Below are positions 14,662 through 22,565 of a stretch of DNA of 35,378 nucleotides, in pieces (position 1 is the first letter of the stretch; each line of letters opens with the position of its first letter). The stretch covers positions 1 through 35,378 of the forward strand of contig CAKUYE010000020.1 in assembly GCA_934702375.1 (NCBI GenBank). Direction: 5' to 3'. The position numbers and the translations under genes were made by a program. The notes beneath the pieces were generated by a model. The model was given only the letters and a program-made list of their open reading frames with translations. It was not told where the DNA came from and searched no databases. The DNA comes from an uncultured Bacillota bacterium. Lineage in GTDB: Bacteria; Bacillota; Dehalobacteriia; UBA7702.

Positions 14662-15111
14662 TTATGCAAATCGTTTCATCACCAGCTGATTCACAACACT
14701 GCCGTCGGCCTTTCCCTTCACCTGAGGCATCAGGGCTTTCATGATCTTTCCTTTGGCCATGGGAGGAAGGGGCGCTTCCAAACCAAGATCCGCCATAACC
14801 TTATCAATCAAATCTTCAATTTCGGCTTCATCCATGAATTTAGGTGCAAAAACGTCATAAACAGCCAGACGATGTTCACACTGTTCGATAATGTCTTTGC
14901 GATCTGCCGGAGCACTTTCCAGGGTTTCCTTGGTCTGCTTGATCTCTTTCAAGATGATGGTATCTTCTTCTTCAAGGGTCAAGGCTTCTCTTTTGTCCTT
15001 TGCCTTCGCCTTTAAAGCGGAGAGAAGTAAGGTCAAGCTTTCCTTACGTTCTTTGTCCTTTGCTTTCATTGCTGCAATCATTTCTTTTTGAACGGCTTCT
15101 GTTTTTGTCAT
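14662..15111 (-). CDS. yqeY: GatB/YqeY-domain protein
   Basis: The 149-residue protein matches the YqeY family in length and sequence. It has a charged helical N-terminal half (AAMKAKDKERKESLTLLLSALKA) and a C-terminal tail resembling the tRNA-binding end of the amidotransferase subunit GatB (AEIEDLIDKVMADLG, MAKGKIMKALMPQVKGKADG). The family is widespread in bacteria and its role is unsettled; a tRNA-related function is inferred from the GatB resemblance. Its ATG lies five bases after the stop of the ADP-ribosylglycohydrolase gene, whose last codons supply the GAGGT site, so the two are translationally coupled. A strong terminator follows. Confidence 0.88.
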   Translation of the reverse strand: MTKTEAVQKEMIAAMKAKDKERKESLTLLLSALKAKAKDKREALTLEEEDTIILKEIKQTKETLESAPADRKDIIEQCEHRLAVYDVFAPKFMDEAEIEDLIDKVMADLGLEAPLPPMAKGKIMKALMPQVKGKADGSVVNQLVMKRFA

Positions 15112-15115
15112 ATGT

Positions 15116-15907
15116 TCAATACCTCATTTCTGTAAATTTTTCATATATCCGCATCATCTCGTCATCAAGATAAGACAGTGCCGTAGCCTTGATCTCTTCG
15201 GGAATCCCGTAATAAGCTTCGGCTAAACTGCCGGCAATGGCGGCAATGGTATCGCTGTCTCCGCCAAGGGAGACGGCATTGCGGATCGTACTCTCAAAAT
15301 CCGTACTTTCAAAAAAAGAGAGAAACGCTGCCGGCATCGTCCCCTGACTGCTGACATCAAAAGTATACTCCGGTCGGATCTCCGCCAGCGTAGAAGACAA
15401 ATCATAGCCATAGGTATTTTCGATAAAGGTTTTGACCTCCACCGGGTGCTTTCCGTTTCTCAGCATAAAAATCGCCGCCGCCGTGGCTCGGGCTCCTTTT
15501 ATGCCTTCGGGGTGATCATGGCTTACCGCCGCCGTAATACCGGCATGCCGCGCCGTTTCCTCTATGGAAGGATAAAGCCACCCGGCGGCAGACACCCGCA
15601 TGGCAGCACCGTTGCCCCAACTGTGATAAGCCCGGGGATTGGTTTCCTCCAGCCAGGCGGAAAAGTGCGAACCGTAACCGGCGGTGGGATACTTTCGCCC
15701 CCAGTACTGCATAGATCGAACAAGATCTTCTCGCTGCTCACTCTGGCTGCAGCCGATGGCATTCATCAATCCTTCCGCCACAGCCACGGTCATCACCGTA
15801 TCATCGGTGATCCGACAACCGCGCCGAAAGAACGGAAACTCCGTCGTCTTAATAGGGTGGAATTCATAAATACTGCCTACAATATCGCCAACAATCGCAC
15901 CAAGCAA
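15116..15907 (-). CDS. ADP-ribosylglycohydrolase (DraG/ARH family)
   Basis: The enzyme removes ADP-ribose from proteins or small molecules using a dinuclear magnesium site. Metal ligands are visible as GAIVGDIVGS near the start, the RITDDTVMTVAVAEGL stretch near residue 35, and the C-terminal SLGGDSDTIAAIAGSLAEAYYG. Length (263 residues) fits bacterial members. I take TTG 15907 as start because an AGAGGTG site lies six bases upstream and it gives the usual LGAIVGDIVGSIYEF N-terminus; GTG 15916 is possible but overlaps that site. No partner ADP-ribosyltransferase gene is nearby, so the substrate is unknown. yqeY follows in the same operon. Confidence 0.88.
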   Translation of the reverse strand: MLGAIVGDIVGSIYEFHPIKTTEFPFFRRGCRITDDTVMTVAVAEGLMNAIGCSQSEQREDLVRSMQYWGRKYPTAGYGSHFSAWLEETNPRAYHSWGNGAAMRVSAAGWLYPSIEETARHAGITAAVSHDHPEGIKGARATAAAIFMLRNGKHPVEVKTFIENTYGYDLSSTLAEIRPEYTFDVSSQGTMPAAFLSFFESTDFESTIRNAVSLGGDSDTIAAIAGSLAEAYYGIPEEIKATALSYLDDEMMRIYEKFTEMRY

Positions 15908-15938
15908 GAAAAACACCTCTTTTTTATCTCATGAATTT

Positions 15939-15967
15939 ATTATACCATATTTTGCCCTGAGATAAAA
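15939..15967 (-). promoter_or_regulatory. candidate promoter for the ADP-ribosylglycohydrolase operon
   Basis: A perfect TATAAT (15939-15944, minus strand) stands 17 bases from a weak TTTTAT -35 (15962-15967), about 30 bases before the start codon. Confidence 0.5.
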
Positions 15968-16010
15968 GCGCTCCATAAAAACAAATTTCAGTGCATAAAT
16001 CAACGGAAAT

Positions 16011-16790
16011 CTATAGGCGATATTTCGGAGATGCGGAACGGAAAAGCAGAAAAATGCCGATAAAGAGCAGAAAAACACTCAGCCATTGAGAGGTGGAAAA
16101 TCCCCACAAAATGCCCCGCAATCCATCGCCGCGGAAGAACTCAAGAACGAAGCGAAAAACGGTATAACCGCAAAGATAACAGCCGCTTAAAAACCCGGAG
16201 GGCCTATGGGAGCGAGACAACATCAGCAAAAACAGAAACAGCAGAAGATCAAGAAAAGCTTCGGTCAACTGCAGCGGAAAAAGGGAAACGCCACTCATGC
16301 CGTAGCTCCCGGCAGGAAATACCACGGCAAGAGGCCCCTCGTAAGGCAAACCGTAGCAGCAGCCGGCAAAAAAGCAGCCGATGCGGCCGATGCTGTGTCC
16401 CAACGGGAGCACCACTCCAAAGGCATCGGTCATGGCCAAAAACTCCAGATGATAACGGCGGCAATAGCGCAGGATGCCCAGAACACCGCCGATCAGACCG
16501 CCGTAAAAAACAAAACCGCCGGAAAAAGCCGTAAGCAAAACCGAAGGATCGGCGGCCACTGCCTGCCAATGTCGAAAAATTTCCGGAAGCAGAGTCAAAA
16601 GATACAGCCCCTTGGCACCGATGATGGCGCCGATGATGCCGTAAAAAGCTCCATAAATGATATCTTCCCGGGAAATTTCCCGCCGCAGCGGCGTATAAGC
16701 CAATAAAATCACACAAAAAACAGCGGCAAAAACCGCCAGCAAGCCGTACACCGGCAGGGAAAGCCTGCCAAAGGTAAGAAACGGGTGCAT
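16011..16790 (-). CDS. Lgt-family (prolipoprotein diacylglyceryl transferase-like) membrane protein, atypical
   Basis: The 259-residue protein has about seven membrane helices and the Lgt layout: HPFLTFGRLSLPVYGLL at the start, FSGGFVFYGGLIGG near residue 90, and HSIGRIGCFFAGCCYG near residue 131. VFRFVLEFFRGD near residue 211 carries the conserved arginine. Canonical Lgt attaches diacylglycerol to lipoprotein cysteines at the membrane. Here the signature HxxGRxGN is HSIGRIGC, with cysteine in place of asparagine, and two more cysteines follow. That form occurs in divergent Lgt-like proteins, so it may be a second copy and not the housekeeping enzyme. The GAGGTGGTG site supports ATG 16790. 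It is not closely coupled to its neighbours. Confidence 0.75.
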   Translation of the reverse strand: MHPFLTFGRLSLPVYGLLAVFAAVFCVILLAYTPLRREISREDIIYGAFYGIIGAIIGAKGLYLLTLLPEIFRHWQAVAADPSVLLTAFSGGFVFYGGLIGGVLGILRYCRRYHLEFLAMTDAFGVVLPLGHSIGRIGCFFAGCCYGLPYEGPLAVVFPAGSYGMSGVSLFPLQLTEAFLDLLLFLFLLMLSRSHRPSGFLSGCYLCGYTVFRFVLEFFRGDGLRGILWGFSTSQWLSVFLLFIGIFLLFRSASPKYRL

Positions 16791-16851
16791 AACACCACCT
16801 CAAAAGAAATCACCGGAGAAACCCGCTACGTGCTTCCCCGGTAAAATTCAC

Positions 16852-17199
16852 TCAAAAATATTCTGCATCCGGGATCCATTCCATATCCGGATAATACATC
16901 GTAGGATCCCATAACATATAAAATCCCGTACATCCCACGCAGCACACTGTAGACAATGCGCCGAGCGCCAAAGCCACAATGGATAAAACAAAAGCTGCCG
17001 TTGCCAAACCGGTGGGATGATCCTTGCGCTCATGAATGGACAAAACAAGTCCGACAATACCGCAAACAAGGCCGAAAAGACCGAGAACAAAGGTACAGCT
17101 TAAAACAACACCGCTGATGCCCAAAATCAGGGCGGCAATGGTTTTTCCCGTAGTACCGTCCGGTCTTTGCGGATCGGGAGAAATCGGTTCCATATCCAT
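16852..17199 (-). CDS. DUF4190-type small membrane protein
   Basis: The 115-residue protein has a proline-rich hydrophilic head (MEPISPDPQRPDG). Two glycine- and valine-rich membrane helices flank a short charged loop (LSIHERKDHPTG), and an acidic aromatic tail follows (MEWIPDAEYF). The pattern of two long helices around a polar turn is that of DUF4190, a family of unknown function. A GAGGTGAT site precedes ATG 17199. It lies 19 bases after a related shorter protein and the two probably form an operon from the promoter at 17532. Confidence 0.7.
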   Translation of the reverse strand: MDMEPISPDPQRPDGTTGKTIAALILGISGVVLSCTFVLGLFGLVCGIVGLVLSIHERKDHPTGLATAAFVLSIVALALGALSTVCCVGCTGFYMLWDPTMYYPDMEWIPDAEYF

Positions 17200-17218
17200 A
17201 AGATCACCTCAAACCCAT

Positions 17219-17506
17219 TTAAATACTTAAAATTCCGGCAATGCCCAATAACCCGGCACATGCCACACAAGCAACAAAAACAAGGGCGCACATCCCCAAA
17301 GCAATGGCGGAAAGAATCACACCGGCCTTTGCCATGGATTCCGGCGCTTCTTTTTGGACCTGAATCCCAAAAACAAGACCGATGATGGAAACCACAATCC
17401 CTATGAGAGAGCTGTAGCCAAAGAAAATACATACGACGCCGATGATCCCCAAAACCATCGATGCCACCGCTTTGTTATGATAAGCAGAGCTCTGCTGCGG
17501 ATCCAT
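17219..17506 (-). CDS. DUF4190-type small membrane protein
   Basis: This 95-residue protein starts with a short polar head (MDPQQSSAYHNKAV). Two hydrophobic hairpin helices (ASMVLGIIGVVCIFFGYSS and ILSAIALGMCALVFVACVAC) flank the loop FGIQVQKEAPESMAKAG. It resembles the following gene and the DUF4190 family. Function is unknown; the short soluble N-terminus may be cytosolic. A GGAGTGAT site precedes ATG 17506 and a near-consensus promoter lies 26 bases upstream of the start. Confidence 0.7.
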   Translation of the reverse strand: MDPQQSSAYHNKAVASMVLGIIGVVCIFFGYSSLIGIVVSIIGLVFGIQVQKEAPESMAKAGVILSAIALGMCALVFVACVACAGLLGIAGILSI

Positions 17507-17531
17507 AAAATCACTCCTTTTCTGTCCTTTT

Positions 17532-17560
17532 ATTATATTTTATTCTCTCTTTAAGGTCAA
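17532..17560 (-). promoter_or_regulatory. sigma-A promoter for the DUF4190 pair
   Basis: TTGACC (17555-17560) and TATAAT (17532-17537) on the minus strand, with a 17-base spacer. Confidence 0.75.
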
Positions 17561-17614
17561 TGAAAAATGTAAAAATCCATCAGAAAGACACGATATATCA
17601 AAAAAGGCCTGTAA

Positions 17615-17678
17615 AAAAGGATATCCTGACAAACCTGAGCGCAATGCCTTGCGAAAAAGTTTTTCAGAATATCCTTTT
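17615..17678 (-). terminator. long-loop inverted repeat, likely tRNA-Pro terminator
   Basis: AAAAGGATATCCTGA (17615-17629) and TCAGAATATCCTTTT (17664-17678) pair with one mismatch around a 34-base loop that itself holds a small hairpin. It lies 12 bases past the tRNA-Pro 3' end and ends in U residues on the minus strand. Confidence 0.55.
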
Positions 17679-17690
17679 GGACAAAAAAAT

Positions 17691-17767
17691 TGGTCGGAGT
17701 GAAAGGATTCGAACCTTCGACCTCTGCGTCCCGAACGCAGCGCTCTACCAAGCTGAGCCACACTCCG
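17691..17767 (-). tRNA. tRNA-Pro (anticodon CGG)
   Basis: On the minus strand the acceptor CGGAGTG pairs with CACTCCG, followed by A and an encoded CCA. The D-arm contains GGCTCAGCTTGGTAGAGC. The anticodon arm CTGCG-TTCGGGA-CGCAG shows CGG, and the T-arm holds GGTTCGAATCC. The CGG start is usual for proline tRNAs. It reads CCG. Confidence 0.95.
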
Positions 17768-17825
17768 ACTGAAATAAAACCTTAAAAAGCAAAAGATGGT
17801 GTGAAAATGAAAAAACTGCACTATT

Positions 17826-17854
17826 ATTATAGTCAAGTTATACGGTTTTGTCAA
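17826..17854 (-). promoter_or_regulatory. sigma-A promoter for tRNA-Pro
   Basis: Perfect TTGACA (17849-17854) and TATAAT (17826-17831) on the minus strand with a 17-base spacer. Confidence 0.85.
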
Positions 17855-17913
17855 TGGTAAATTTGGATTTTTTTTCGATTGCGTCAAAAAAATAACGACA
17901 AAATCCGTGCATA

Positions 17914-18369
17914 TCAAAGTAAACTCGGAAAACCAAGTTGACGCAAGCCTTCATAAGCCGCAATAGCAACGGAATTGGAAAGATTCAAGGAACGAATATC
18001 CTTGCCCATAGGGATACGCACCGCCAAGCCGTAGCGGTCCCGAATTTCCGGCGGAAGTCCTCTGGTTTCTGGGCCGAAAACAAGATAATCATCGGCCTGA
18101 TAGGCGATCTCGGCATAATTTTTTTCCGCATGGGTAGAAAACATAAAAAGGCGTGCATTGGGATTTTCCGCCAAAAAGGCGTCAAAATTTTCGTGGATAT
18201 GGAGATCCAGCTTATCCCAGTAATCCAAACCGGCGCGTTTTAGATAACGATCGGCAAGGGAAAAGCCCAGGGGCTTAATCAAATGCAGCGTTAAGCCGGC
18301 AACGGCACAGGTGCGGGAAATATTTCCGGTATTGGCGGGAATCTCCGGTTCAAAAAGTACAATATGCAT
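17914..18369 (-). CDS. trmL: tRNA (cytidine/uridine-34 2'-O)-methyltransferase TrmL
   Basis: This 151-residue SPOUT methyltransferase modifies the wobble ribose of leucine tRNAs. The start HIVLFEPEIPANTGNISRTC is the family hallmark. The SAM-binding knot is seen in LVFGPETRGLP near residue 95 and in RIPMGKDIRSLNLSNSVAIAAYE at 118-140. Length is exactly typical. Its ATG lies a few bases after the upstream methyltransferase stop, with an AAAGGA site, so it is the last gene of the sfsA-larA-methyltransferase-trmL operon. Confidence 0.93.
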   Translation of the reverse strand: MHIVLFEPEIPANTGNISRTCAVAGLTLHLIKPLGFSLADRYLKRAGLDYWDKLDLHIHENFDAFLAENPNARLFMFSTHAEKNYAEIAYQADDYLVFGPETRGLPPEIRDRYGLAVRIPMGKDIRSLNLSNSVAIAAYEGLRQLGFPSLL

Positions 18370-18372
18370 GAT

Positions 18373-19107
18373 TTATCCTTTCCTGGCGACTACGAGAACA
18401 CGGTTTACATCATCGGCGGCGTCCTCTTCGTAAAACATACGCCATACTGCCACGATTTCCATGGAGTGGGCTTTTAAATCCGCTTTCACTTCCTCAAAAT
18501 CATGGTTTTTCTCTTCATGAATTTCCTCAAATTTCCGATACAGATCCCCTTCCTGCAAAAAGCCGGTAAGCTTGATATGCCAAATGCGGGTTGCAGGATT
18601 GTAATTGTTTTCATAAACAAGATACATATCCTCAAGGTCGATCACGGTGGTATCGGAATCGGAGTAATGATCCACCCGATTCAAGTCAAAGAGGAACAAG
18701 CCGCCGTCTTTAAGACCCTTTTCCACTCCGGCGGCAAGGGTCTCAAAATCCCCTTCCCCGGTAAGGTAATTAATGCCGTCCTGAAAGGAAACAATCATAT
18801 CGAAGCAATTCTCGTAATCCAGCTCCAGCATATTCTTTTCCACAAAGTCGATGGGCAGCCCTTCTGCAGCGGCCTTTTCCTCTGCGATCTTCAGCATTGC
18901 CGGGGCCAGATCCAATCCGGTCATGCGTACACCGCGCCGTGCCAAAGGCAGAGTGGTGCTGCCGGTACCGCAAGCCAGATCTAGAGCGGTTTCGGGCAAA
19001 GAGCCAAAGCGCTTGGCTGCCGAAAGAATGTAATCGGCCCAGGCCTCATAATCCACGCCGCTCATCATAAAATCGTATATTTTTGAAAGTCCTTCGTAAT
19101 TGTTCAT
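18373..19107 (-). CDS. class I SAM-dependent methyltransferase, substrate unknown
   Basis: The 244-residue protein has the class I fold: ALDLACGTGSTTLPLARRG (motif I) near residue 44, GLDLAPAMLKIAEEKA, VSFQDGINYL and GLFLFDLNRVDHY. The C-terminal half has a beta-rich insert (LEDMYLVYENNYNP, GDLYRKFEEIHEEK) common in uncharacterised clostridial methyltransferases. The real start is ATG 19107 (MNNYEGLSKIYD), which follows GAAGGAA and overlaps the end of larA; the ORF can be read from 19146 but without a ribosome site. Nothing in the sequence fixes the substrate. It is translationally coupled to larA. Confidence 0.8.
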   Translation of the reverse strand: MNNYEGLSKIYDFMMSGVDYEAWADYILSAAKRFGSLPETALDLACGTGSTTLPLARRGVRMTGLDLAPAMLKIAEEKAAAEGLPIDFVEKNMLELDYENCFDMIVSFQDGINYLTGEGDFETLAAGVEKGLKDGGLFLFDLNRVDHYSDSDTTVIDLEDMYLVYENNYNPATRIWHIKLTGFLQEGDLYRKFEEIHEEKNHDFEEVKADLKAHSMEIVAVWRMFYEEDAADDVNRVLVVARKG

Positions 19108-19108
19108 T

Positions 19109-20365
19109 TTATTTTCCTTCGTAACAGGGTAATGTAGTACCGCCAACGGTCATGCAGTACACCCGGGCATCCGGCCCTTTTTCTGCCAGAGCCGCGTCGT
19201 AAGCCGTCTGAAGATTGGAAAAAGGCGTCATATACAACTTCTTCACCATTTCCTCGGGCAAAGCGGAAACCAGAAAGATTTTGGCCTTTTTCGTCACCTT
19301 GGCAATGGCTGCCGCCTTGTGACCTCCCAAACGAAATTCCTTGTGAATACGGGAGATCAGATCATCGGCACAGTGGGCTTCTTCAATCCATTTTGCAAAG
19401 GTGCTTTCGCCGTAGCCTTCGCCGCATTCACCAACCAGAATAATGATGCCGCCTTCTTTTACCGCCCACTGGGCATTATCCAGAGCCTTTTGGGTCTGAT
19501 AAACATTGAGATCCTTCGGCAAACCGCCGGGGGTGGCAATGACGATATCCCCCAGCTCGGTAATATGCTGCTTATACATATGGTCCAACAGCGTACAGCC
19601 GGCACGGTGGGCTTTGATGGCGTGACCGGCCACTGCCGCCGCGATTTCTTTTTTCTCGTTAAGCACCACGTTGACAATGAAGTCAATGGAAAGGAAATCC
19701 AAAATTTCTTCCATATCGCTGCGCACCGGGTTGCCATCGGCCTTGCCGACCCGGGCATCATCCATCAGCATCATTTTGTGATTGTTTTCAATGGTGCGTC
19801 GGGTACATACTCCGGGTACAATAGCTTTGCAGCCGCCGCTGTAACCGGCAAAATAGTGATAGTCGATATTGCCGATACAGATACGAATATCCGCTTCGGC
19901 CACGGGGCGAAACACCTCAAAGGGCGTTCCATTGGAACTGGTGCCAAGGAAAACATAGTCCTCCACATCGGAATCCACCACCTTCACTCTGCGGTAGACC
20001 TCAGTGCCGACAAGATGCTCCCGCTCCTCATCGGTTTGCTTGCGATGAGAGCCGAGACCGCTGGCGATCACAATATCCTCATCGGCAATCCCGGCGCGGT
20101 TCAGCTCCTCAAGGATCAAGGGCAGAATCTTATAGCTGGGACAGGGACGGGTGATATCGCTGATGACAATAGCGACCTTTTGTCCCGGCTTTGGGATCTC
20201 GCAAAGCCGGGGAGCACCGATGGGAGCATGAATCGCCGCCGCCAGAATTTCCTGTTCATCGCCGCCGCCATCCTCTTTTCGCGGCAGCAACGAGGCAATC
20301 AGATTGTGTTCTGCAATATCCAAAGGCAATTTTTCTTTGCCATAGCCAAATAATATCTTCGTCAT
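19109..20365 (-). CDS. larA: LarA-family nickel-pincer racemase/epimerase
   Basis: The 418-residue protein matches lactate racemase LarA. SDITRPCPSYK holds the Asp and Arg of the active site, and GLGSHRKQT holds the first catalytic histidine. NIDYHYFAGYSGGCKAIVPG carries the second histidine and the lysine that anchors the nickel-pincer nucleotide. All the key residues are thus present. LarA homologues racemise or epimerise 2-hydroxyacids, so the substrate need not be lactate. The cofactor genes larB, larC and larE are absent from this window and must lie elsewhere if the enzyme is active. ATG 20365 overlaps the sfsA stop as ATGA and has a GAGAGGAA site; the longer reading from 20392 lies inside sfsA. 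Confidence 0.87.
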   Translation of the reverse strand: MTKILFGYGKEKLPLDIAEHNLIASLLPRKEDGGGDEQEILAAAIHAPIGAPRLCEIPKPGQKVAIVISDITRPCPSYKILPLILEELNRAGIADEDIVIASGLGSHRKQTDEEREHLVGTEVYRRVKVVDSDVEDYVFLGTSSNGTPFEVFRPVAEADIRICIGNIDYHYFAGYSGGCKAIVPGVCTRRTIENNHKMMLMDDARVGKADGNPVRSDMEEILDFLSIDFIVNVVLNEKKEIAAAVAGHAIKAHRAGCTLLDHMYKQHITELGDIVIATPGGLPKDLNVYQTQKALDNAQWAVKEGGIIILVGECGEGYGESTFAKWIEEAHCADDLISRIHKEFRLGGHKAAAIAKVTKKAKIFLVSALPEEMVKKLYMTPFSNLQTAYDAALAEKGPDARVYCMTVGGTTLPCYEGK

Positions 20366-21069
20366 AACATCATTTCCTCTCCGGGTAAACAAATTTTTAC
20401 CGGCGCATCCAAACGGATATCTCCGACAGTTACAATGGTATCGTAGGCAAGCACCTCCACTCCGGACTTTTTGGCTCGAAGCAGGTTCCTTGCGAATTTT
20501 TCATCTCTTTCCACGTGGGGCGTAAAGGCATGGGGGCCTTTCATCTGGATTACGAACATCACATAAGCGCCTAAACCCTGTTCCTTTACGGAGATTAGCT
20601 CTTCCAGATGACGCGCACCACGCTCCGTGGGAGCATCGGGGAACTTCGCCACCCCATCGGTTTCCAAAGTAACCCCCTTCACCTCCATAAAACAGAGGCG
20701 ACCGCCTTTGCGAAAGCGAAAGTCAAACCGGGAAGAGCCAAAGGTTTTTTCCCGTTCCACATCGGTTACATCCTCCAAACCGGCAATGCTGCCGGCATTT
20801 AAAGCTTCCTCCACCAAACGATTGGCACCGGTAGAGTCAATATGGACAAGCATCCCGTTTTTTTCCACGATACACAACGTGTAGGGATACTTTCGAGCAG
20901 GATTTGCCGCCCGTTGAATATACACCGGTACGCCGGGCTGAAAAAGCTCCCGACAGCGACCGGTGTTGGGAACATGAACACCGATCACACTCCCCTGAAA
21001 TTCCACTTCGGCAACGAAACGATTTTTTCGTTCCCGAAAAACCGCTTTTTCCGGATGATCGTAATGCAT
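20362..21069 (-). CDS. sfsA: SfsA family protein (sugar fermentation stimulation protein)
   Basis: The 235-residue protein shows SfsA features: an N-terminal OB-like domain (FVAEVEFQGSVIGVHVPNTGRC) and a nuclease-like C-terminal domain with SRFDFRF, CFMEVKGVTLE, AKFPDAPTERGARHLEEL and YVMFVIQM. The D-EVK arrangement recalls PD-(D/E)XK nucleases, and SfsA binds DNA in Escherichia coli, though its role is still unclear. It is the first gene of a four-gene operon, with its stop overlapping the larA start. The Shine-Dalgarno sequence before ATG 21069 is weak. It is divergent from the germination operon. Confidence 0.9.
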   Translation of the reverse strand: MHYDHPEKAVFRERKNRFVAEVEFQGSVIGVHVPNTGRCRELFQPGVPVYIQRAANPARKYPYTLCIVEKNGMLVHIDSTGANRLVEEALNAGSIAGLEDVTDVEREKTFGSSRFDFRFRKGGRLCFMEVKGVTLETDGVAKFPDAPTERGARHLEELISVKEQGLGAYVMFVIQMKGPHAFTPHVERDEKFARNLLRAKKSGVEVLAYDTIVTVGDIRLDAPVKICLPGEEMML

Positions 21070-21099
21070 TAATAAAAAACCGCTTTCCCGCTCATACTA
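21070..21099 (+). promoter_or_regulatory. candidate sigma-G promoter of the ger operon
   Basis: CATACTA (21093-21099) matches the sigma-G -10 consensus CATWHTA exactly. TAATA (21070-21074) 18 bases upstream matches GHATR in four of five positions. Germination-receptor operons are normally made in the forespore under sigma-G, so the match is meaningful in context. Confidence 0.6.
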
Positions 21100-21128
21100 A
21101 AGAAAACTTTGGTATGAGGTGATAATTT

Positions 21129-22565
21129 TTGAAAATCAGCAACGATTTCAGCGAGAATGTGTCATATCTGCGCAAAGCCGCCGTTGACTGTTCTGATTAT
21201 ATCATAAATGAATTAAAACGAAAAGACGGTTCCAAGGTTCTTTTGTTCTATATTGACAATATGGTCAATACGGAGATCCTCTATCTGGAAATCCTTCCGC
21301 GCCTTCTGGATACCACCGAAGCCGATTTTGAGCTTGCCCGGATGCCCTTTGCCGACGTAAAGATCACCACTTCCCTGGACGATGCATTGATGGGCGTCGG
21401 CACCGGCGGCGTTTTTATCCTGCCCGAAAACAAGTTCCGGGGCTTTCAGATCCGCATTGAAAATCTGGTGGGCCGTGGACCGGAAAGCAGCGATCAGGAA
21501 AAAAATGTCCGCGGTGCCAGAGACAGCTTTGTGGAGAACATCAAGATCAACATGGCGATCATGCGGACAAAAATATGCAACCACAATTTAAAATTTCGGG
21601 AATGTACCCTGGGAGCATCCACACACCAGAGCTTGGCGGTGGCATATCTCAAGGGCATTGCCGATGAGAAAATGCTCCAACAGATCATGGAACGGCTGGA
21701 AAAATTGAATTACGACGGTTTTCTCGATACCGGTTATATCGAACAGATGATATCCGACCGCCCCAATTCCATCTTTCCCCAATGCAATATGACCGAGCGC
21801 ACCGACAAAGCCGAAGCAGCCTTGCTGGAAGGCCGCTTCGTGCTGTTTTTAACGGGATCACCCAACGTCATTATCCTACCGACAAACTTCTGGAGCTTTT
21901 TTCATGCCATGGATGACTACAATCATCCTTCGGGAATCGGCAGCTTCATAGGGATCCTGCGTTTTTTAAGCCTTTTTATATCTCTGTTTCTGCCGGCAGC
22001 CTACATTGCCATCCTCTCTTTTAACTATTACGTTGTGCCGTTGAACATTCTTTCCAACCTTTCCTCCTCCCGAACGCTGGTCATCTTCACACCGTTGGTC
22101 GAGGCCTTTATTATGGAATTCCTCTTTGAAGTCATACGTGAAGCTTCGGTACGGCTCCCCTCTTATATCGGCGGGACCATCGGCATTGTCGGCGGGATCA
22201 TTATCGGTCAGGCGGCGGTGGAAGCCGGGATCGTCAGCAACCTTATGGTCATTGTCGTATCCGTTACCGCCATTGCCGGTTTTGTGATTCCCTCTCAGGA
22301 TATGGCACAGACATTGCGGGTCACCCGATTTTTCATGATGTTCTTTGCCGGGATGTTCGGTCTTTGCGGTTTGGTGATCTCCGTCAATCTGCTGCTGATC
22401 TATTTACTGCAAATGCGCTCCTTAAGTCGACCCTACCTGATGCCGATTCTCCCTTTTCGCAAAAAGAGCCTGGGAAATACGATCATCCGCGCCCCCTTCT
22501 CTTTTCTCCGACGCAGAGCAAGAATTGCCAGGCCCATTGATGAATACAGGGGGATCGGCAAATGA
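21129..22565 (+). CDS. gerA: spore germination receptor A subunit (GerA family)
   Basis: The 478-residue protein is the A subunit of a nutrient germinant receptor in the inner spore membrane. Residues 1-270 form the soluble N-terminal part (NDFSENVSYLRKAAVDCSDY, MGVGTGGVFILPEN, GARDSFVENIKINMAIMRTKI, DRPNSIFPQCNMTERTDKAE). About four to five membrane helices follow, with EFLFEVIREASVRLP, IGGTIGIVGGIIIGQAAVEA and FVIPSQDMAQTLR, all typical of the family. Translation starts at TTG 21129 behind a GAGGTGA site seven bases away. Its end overlaps the start of gerB by four bases. Confidence 0.93.
   Translation: MKISNDFSENVSYLRKAAVDCSDYIINELKRKDGSKVLLFYIDNMVNTEILYLEILPRLLDTTEADFELARMPFADVKITTSLDDALMGVGTGGVFILPENKFRGFQIRIENLVGRGPESSDQEKNVRGARDSFVENIKINMAIMRTKICNHNLKFRECTLGASTHQSLAVAYLKGIADEKMLQQIMERLEKLNYDGFLDTGYIEQMISDRPNSIFPQCNMTERTDKAEAALLEGRFVLFLTGSPNVIILPTNFWSFFHAMDDYNHPSGIGSFIGILRFLSLFISLFLPAAYIAILSFNYYVVPLNILSNLSSSRTLVIFTPLVEAFIMEFLFEVIREASVRLPSYIGGTIGIVGGIIIGQAAVEAGIVSNLMVIVVSVTAIAGFVIPSQDMAQTLRVTRFFMMFFAGMFGLCGLVISVNLLLIYLLQMRSLSRPYLMPILPFRKKSLGNTIIRAPFSFLRRRARIARPIDEYRGIGK

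Noticed and set aside
17570..17690. CRISPR-like repeat around the tRNA-Pro downstream region
   Set aside because: It is a single inverted repeat with one mismatch, not a series of direct repeats with spacers; it behaves as a terminator-like hairpin.
19319..20353. Plus-strand ORF of 344 codons opposite larA
   Set aside because: Antisense shadow of a gene with all LarA catalytic residues; it has no ribosome site or family features.
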